This document shows positions 62,266-64,000 of a stretch of 64,000 bases of DNA, in pieces. Numbering within the stretch: the first letter of the stretch is position 1; the number at the start of each line of letters is the position of its first letter. A model generated the notes under the pieces. That model was not told the origin of the DNA and searched no databases. It saw only the letters and a list, made by a program, of their open reading frames with translations. Source of the DNA: Bog-756 sp963699345 (GTDB lineage Bacteria > Actinomycetota > Acidimicrobiia > Acidimicrobiales > RAAP-2); assembly GCA_963699345.1 (NCBI GenBank), contig CAVOTL010000007.1, positions 310,001 to 374,000 on the forward strand, in the 5' to 3' direction. Position numbers and translations under genes: made by a program.

Positions 62266-63468
62266 ATGCCCGTCCCACTGCACGCGACGACGCCTCCCGG
62301 AGCCCCCGGCCGGGCCTGCGAAGGCCGGTACGGTGCCGGACGGGTGTCGATCTGGGACCATGGCACCTATGGCTGCGAGGCGTGGCACGACACCGAGGTC
62401 GAGATCGTCCTCCGGCGGGCGCGGGCCCACGCCGCCCAGGTCCTCCTCCCGACCCGGAAGCGCAGTTGGATGATCCACCGGAGCGACCCCCGAGCGGCCG
62501 GCACCGAGGTGCTGCCCACCGCCCTACCCCCCATGCTCGCCACCGCCGGAACCCTTCCCGACGACGACGACGGTTGGGCCTACGAGTTCAAGTGGGACGG
62601 CGCCCGGGCCATCGTGGCGGTCGACGGAGGCCGGCCCGTCGCCACGAGCCGCTCCGGCAACCCGCTCACGGACTCCTTTCCCGAACTCCGGACGATGGCC
62701 GGGACGTTCGGCTCCACCCGGGTTCTCCTCGACGGCGAACTCGTCGTGTTCGACGCGGATCGCGCTCCCTCCTTCGCGCGCATCCAGCATCGCCTGAAGG
62801 CGGCGCCGGGCCGGGCCGTCGAAGCGGCCGTCGCCACCGATCCCGCCCACTTCGTGATCTTCGACCTCCTCCATCTCGACGGCCGCTCCCTCCTCCGATC
62901 CCCCTACGACGAGCGGCGGGCCGCCCTCGACGGGCTCGCCGCGAGCGGGCCGGGCTGGGGCGTCACCCCGTCGTTCACCGACCGACGCGGCGACGACGTG
63001 CTCCGGGTGGCCCTCGGGATGGGCATGGAGGGCATCGTGGCGAAGCGGCGGTCCAGCGAATACCTCCCCGGGCGGCGGAGCGGCTCCTGGATCAAGGTGA
63101 AGCCCGAACGCACCCAGGAGGTGGTGGTGACGGGGTGGACCGCCGGCAACGGCCGGCGGGCGAACGGGTTCGGGGCCCTGGTGCTCGGTATCCCGGCGGG
63201 CGACCGACTCGACTACATCGGCAAGGTGGGAACGGGATTCACGGAGGCGTCGATGGACGGACTCCTGCGGGAACTCCGTCCCCTGGCCGTCACCTCCTGC
63301 CCGTTCGGGAGCCGTCCACCCGGACTCGGTCACGTGCACTGGGTCGAGCCCGAACTGGTGGGGGAGGTCCGGTTCGCGGGCTGGACCCCCGACGGGCACC
63401 TGCGCCAGCCGACCTGGCGCGGCCGGAGGCCGGACAAGTGGGTCGACGAGGTGGTCCGTGAGTCCTGA
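62266..63468 (+). CDS. ligD: LigD-type ATP-dependent DNA ligase with truncated phosphoesterase remnant
   Basis: 400 residues from ATG 62266. Ligase core: nucleophile Lys in YEFKWDGARAI (motif I), LLDGELVVFD, HFVIFDLLHLDGRSL, EGIVAKRRSSEYLPGRRSGS then WIKVKPE (motifs IV/V), and an OB-fold ending RPDKWVDEVVRES. The N-terminus has EGRYGAGRVSIWDHGTYGCE and WMIHRSDP, the C-terminal part of a LigD 3'-phosphoesterase domain, while the first part of that domain is missing. It seals double-strand breaks in NHEJ. The start within the remnant is uncertain. Confidence 0.88.
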   Translation: MPVPLHATTPPGAPGRACEGRYGAGRVSIWDHGTYGCEAWHDTEVEIVLRRARAHAAQVLLPTRKRSWMIHRSDPRAAGTEVLPTALPPMLATAGTLPDDDDGWAYEFKWDGARAIVAVDGGRPVATSRSGNPLTDSFPELRTMAGTFGSTRVLLDGELVVFDADRAPSFARIQHRLKAAPGRAVEAAVATDPAHFVIFDLLHLDGRSLLRSPYDERRAALDGLAASGPGWGVTPSFTDRRGDDVLRVALGMGMEGIVAKRRSSEYLPGRRSGSWIKVKPERTQEVVVTGWTAGNGRRANGFGALVLGIPAGDRLDYIGKVGTGFTEASMDGLLRELRPLAVTSCPFGSRPPGLGHVHWVEPELVGEVRFAGWTPDGHLRQPTWRGRRPDKWVDEVVRES

Positions 63469-64000
63469 TCGAACCAGCACCCGGGTGGAAGTGGCGGGTC
63501 GCAGCCTCTCCATCTCCCGGCTGGACAAGGTCCTCTTCCCCGAGGACGGCTTCACCAAGGGCCAGATGATCGACTACTACGTGCGCGTGGCCGACGTCAT
63601 GCTGCCGCACCTCGAGGGACGGCCGTTGACGATGAAGCGCTATCCCGACGGCGTCGCCGGTCAATCGTTCTTCGAAAAACACGTTCCCCCGGGAGCACCC
63701 CGCTGGATCGAAACAGTCACCGTCCCGACGTCCGACGGCCACGGCTCGGTCACCTACCCCACGGTCGCCGACCTCCCCACACTGGTCTGGGCGGCCAACC
63801 TCGGCGCCATCGAGCTCCACGTCCCACTCTGGAAGGTGGGACGACGCCGCAAGCTCCCGGCACCCCCGGACCAGTTCGTCGTCGACCTGGATCCCGGACC
63901 CGGTACGTCCATCGTCGAGTGCTGCCGGGTGGCCCTCCTGGCCCGGGAGGAGCTCGACGGAGACGGGCTGTCGACCGTGGCCAAGACCAGCGGTTCGAAA
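63458..64000 (+). CDS. LigD-type polymerase/primase domain protein (3' end beyond window)
   Basis: First 181 residues from GTG 63458, overlapping the ligase stop by 11 bases. LigD polymerase signature: LSISRLDKVLFPEDGFTKGQ, MIDYYVRVADVMLPHLEGRP, QSFFEKHVPPGAP, TYPTVADLPTLVWAANLGAIELH and the metal-binding DLDPG. It fills gaps and adds nucleotides at breaks during NHEJ. Here polymerase and ligase are separate proteins. A Ku gene would be expected nearby, outside the window. Confidence 0.9.
   Translation, partial: MSPDRTSTRVEVAGRSLSISRLDKVLFPEDGFTKGQMIDYYVRVADVMLPHLEGRPLTMKRYPDGVAGQSFFEKHVPPGAPRWIETVTVPTSDGHGSVTYPTVADLPTLVWAANLGAIELHVPLWKVGRRRKLPAPPDQFVVDLDPGPGTSIVECCRVALLAREELDGDGLSTVAKTSGSK

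Noticed and set aside
63985..64000. A GGTTCGAAA T-loop-like sequence at the right edge, possible tRNA
   Set aside because: It lies in frame within the polymerase gene and no acceptor or anticodon stem is visible.

Overview
The window is about 70% GC and densely packed, with many GTG starts and 1-4 base stop/start overlaps. It reads as chromosomal DNA of a high-GC actinobacterium. Between 1 and 36.4 kb, mostly on the minus strand, it keeps in modified form the conserved actinobacterial block known from mycobacteria: thrS, HIT protein, PI synthase, PatA-like acyltransferase, PimA-like mannosyltransferase, pdxS, pdxT, yebC, ruvC-ruvA-ruvB, yajC-secD-secF, rel, hisS, aspS, rarA. An F420:NADP reductase and an MshC-like ligase also point to Actinobacteria. 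The absence of mycolate genes and the steroid/CoA-type catabolic genes suggest a deep lineage such as Acidimicrobiia. That placement is inference.

Layout. 0-5.7 kb: start of rarA (frameshifted), aspS, hisS, rel. 5.9-13.1 kb: an envelope island with a class E-like sortase, two polytopic GT-C/DUF2079-type proteins, a propeller lipoprotein and a secreted C-terminally anchored protein. 13.2-21.3 kb: secF-secD-yajC, tgt-queA, ruvB-ruvA-ruvC. 21.4-23.7 kb: yebC, pdxT, pdxS. 23.8-26.3 kb: a YceI-family gene divergent from a MarR regulator with a clear candidate operator, then an M48-like membrane peptidase. 26.3-36.4 kb: pimA (frameshifted), a PAS-GGDEF diguanylate cyclase inserted between pimA and patA, patA, PI synthase, a VOC protein, HIT protein, thrS, an MshC-like ligase and npdG.

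36.5-43.6 kb is a catabolic region: InhA-like reductase, two NTF2-fold proteins, SDR and HsaA-like flavin monooxygenase on the plus strand, then an aldehyde dehydrogenase divergent from a TetR regulator and a nitronate monooxygenase-like enzyme. 43.7-49.9 kb is a peptide ABC importer whose fused double ATPase converges on the permease and binding-protein genes; a strong hairpin separates the binding protein from the permeases.

50.2-64 kb is accessory. It holds a CBS protein, a membrane protein, and a tightly coupled operon of diiron ferritin-like protein, SCP2-like protein and ferredoxin with an extra Cys-rich module. Next come an RHH-like small protein and a small acidic repeat protein coupled to a DHA2-type MFS transporter. 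The MFS 3' end runs antisense into a remnant of glgE. Then follow a beta-hydroxyacid dehydrogenase-like protein, an S53 peptidase, a coupled acyl-CoA dehydrogenase-like/methyltransferase/GT2 trio, and a split LigD (ligase with a truncated phosphoesterase remnant, then a separate polymerase running off the end).

The best candidate for an undescribed system is the diiron/SCP2/ferredoxin operon at 51.6-53.6 kb. Regulatory highlights are a repeated TANNNT hexamer placed 6 nt before start codons (leaderless transcription), the MarR/YceI operator, and good -35/-10 promoters at 38.2 and 50.0 kb. No rRNA, tRNA, CRISPR array, insertion sequence or origin was seen.
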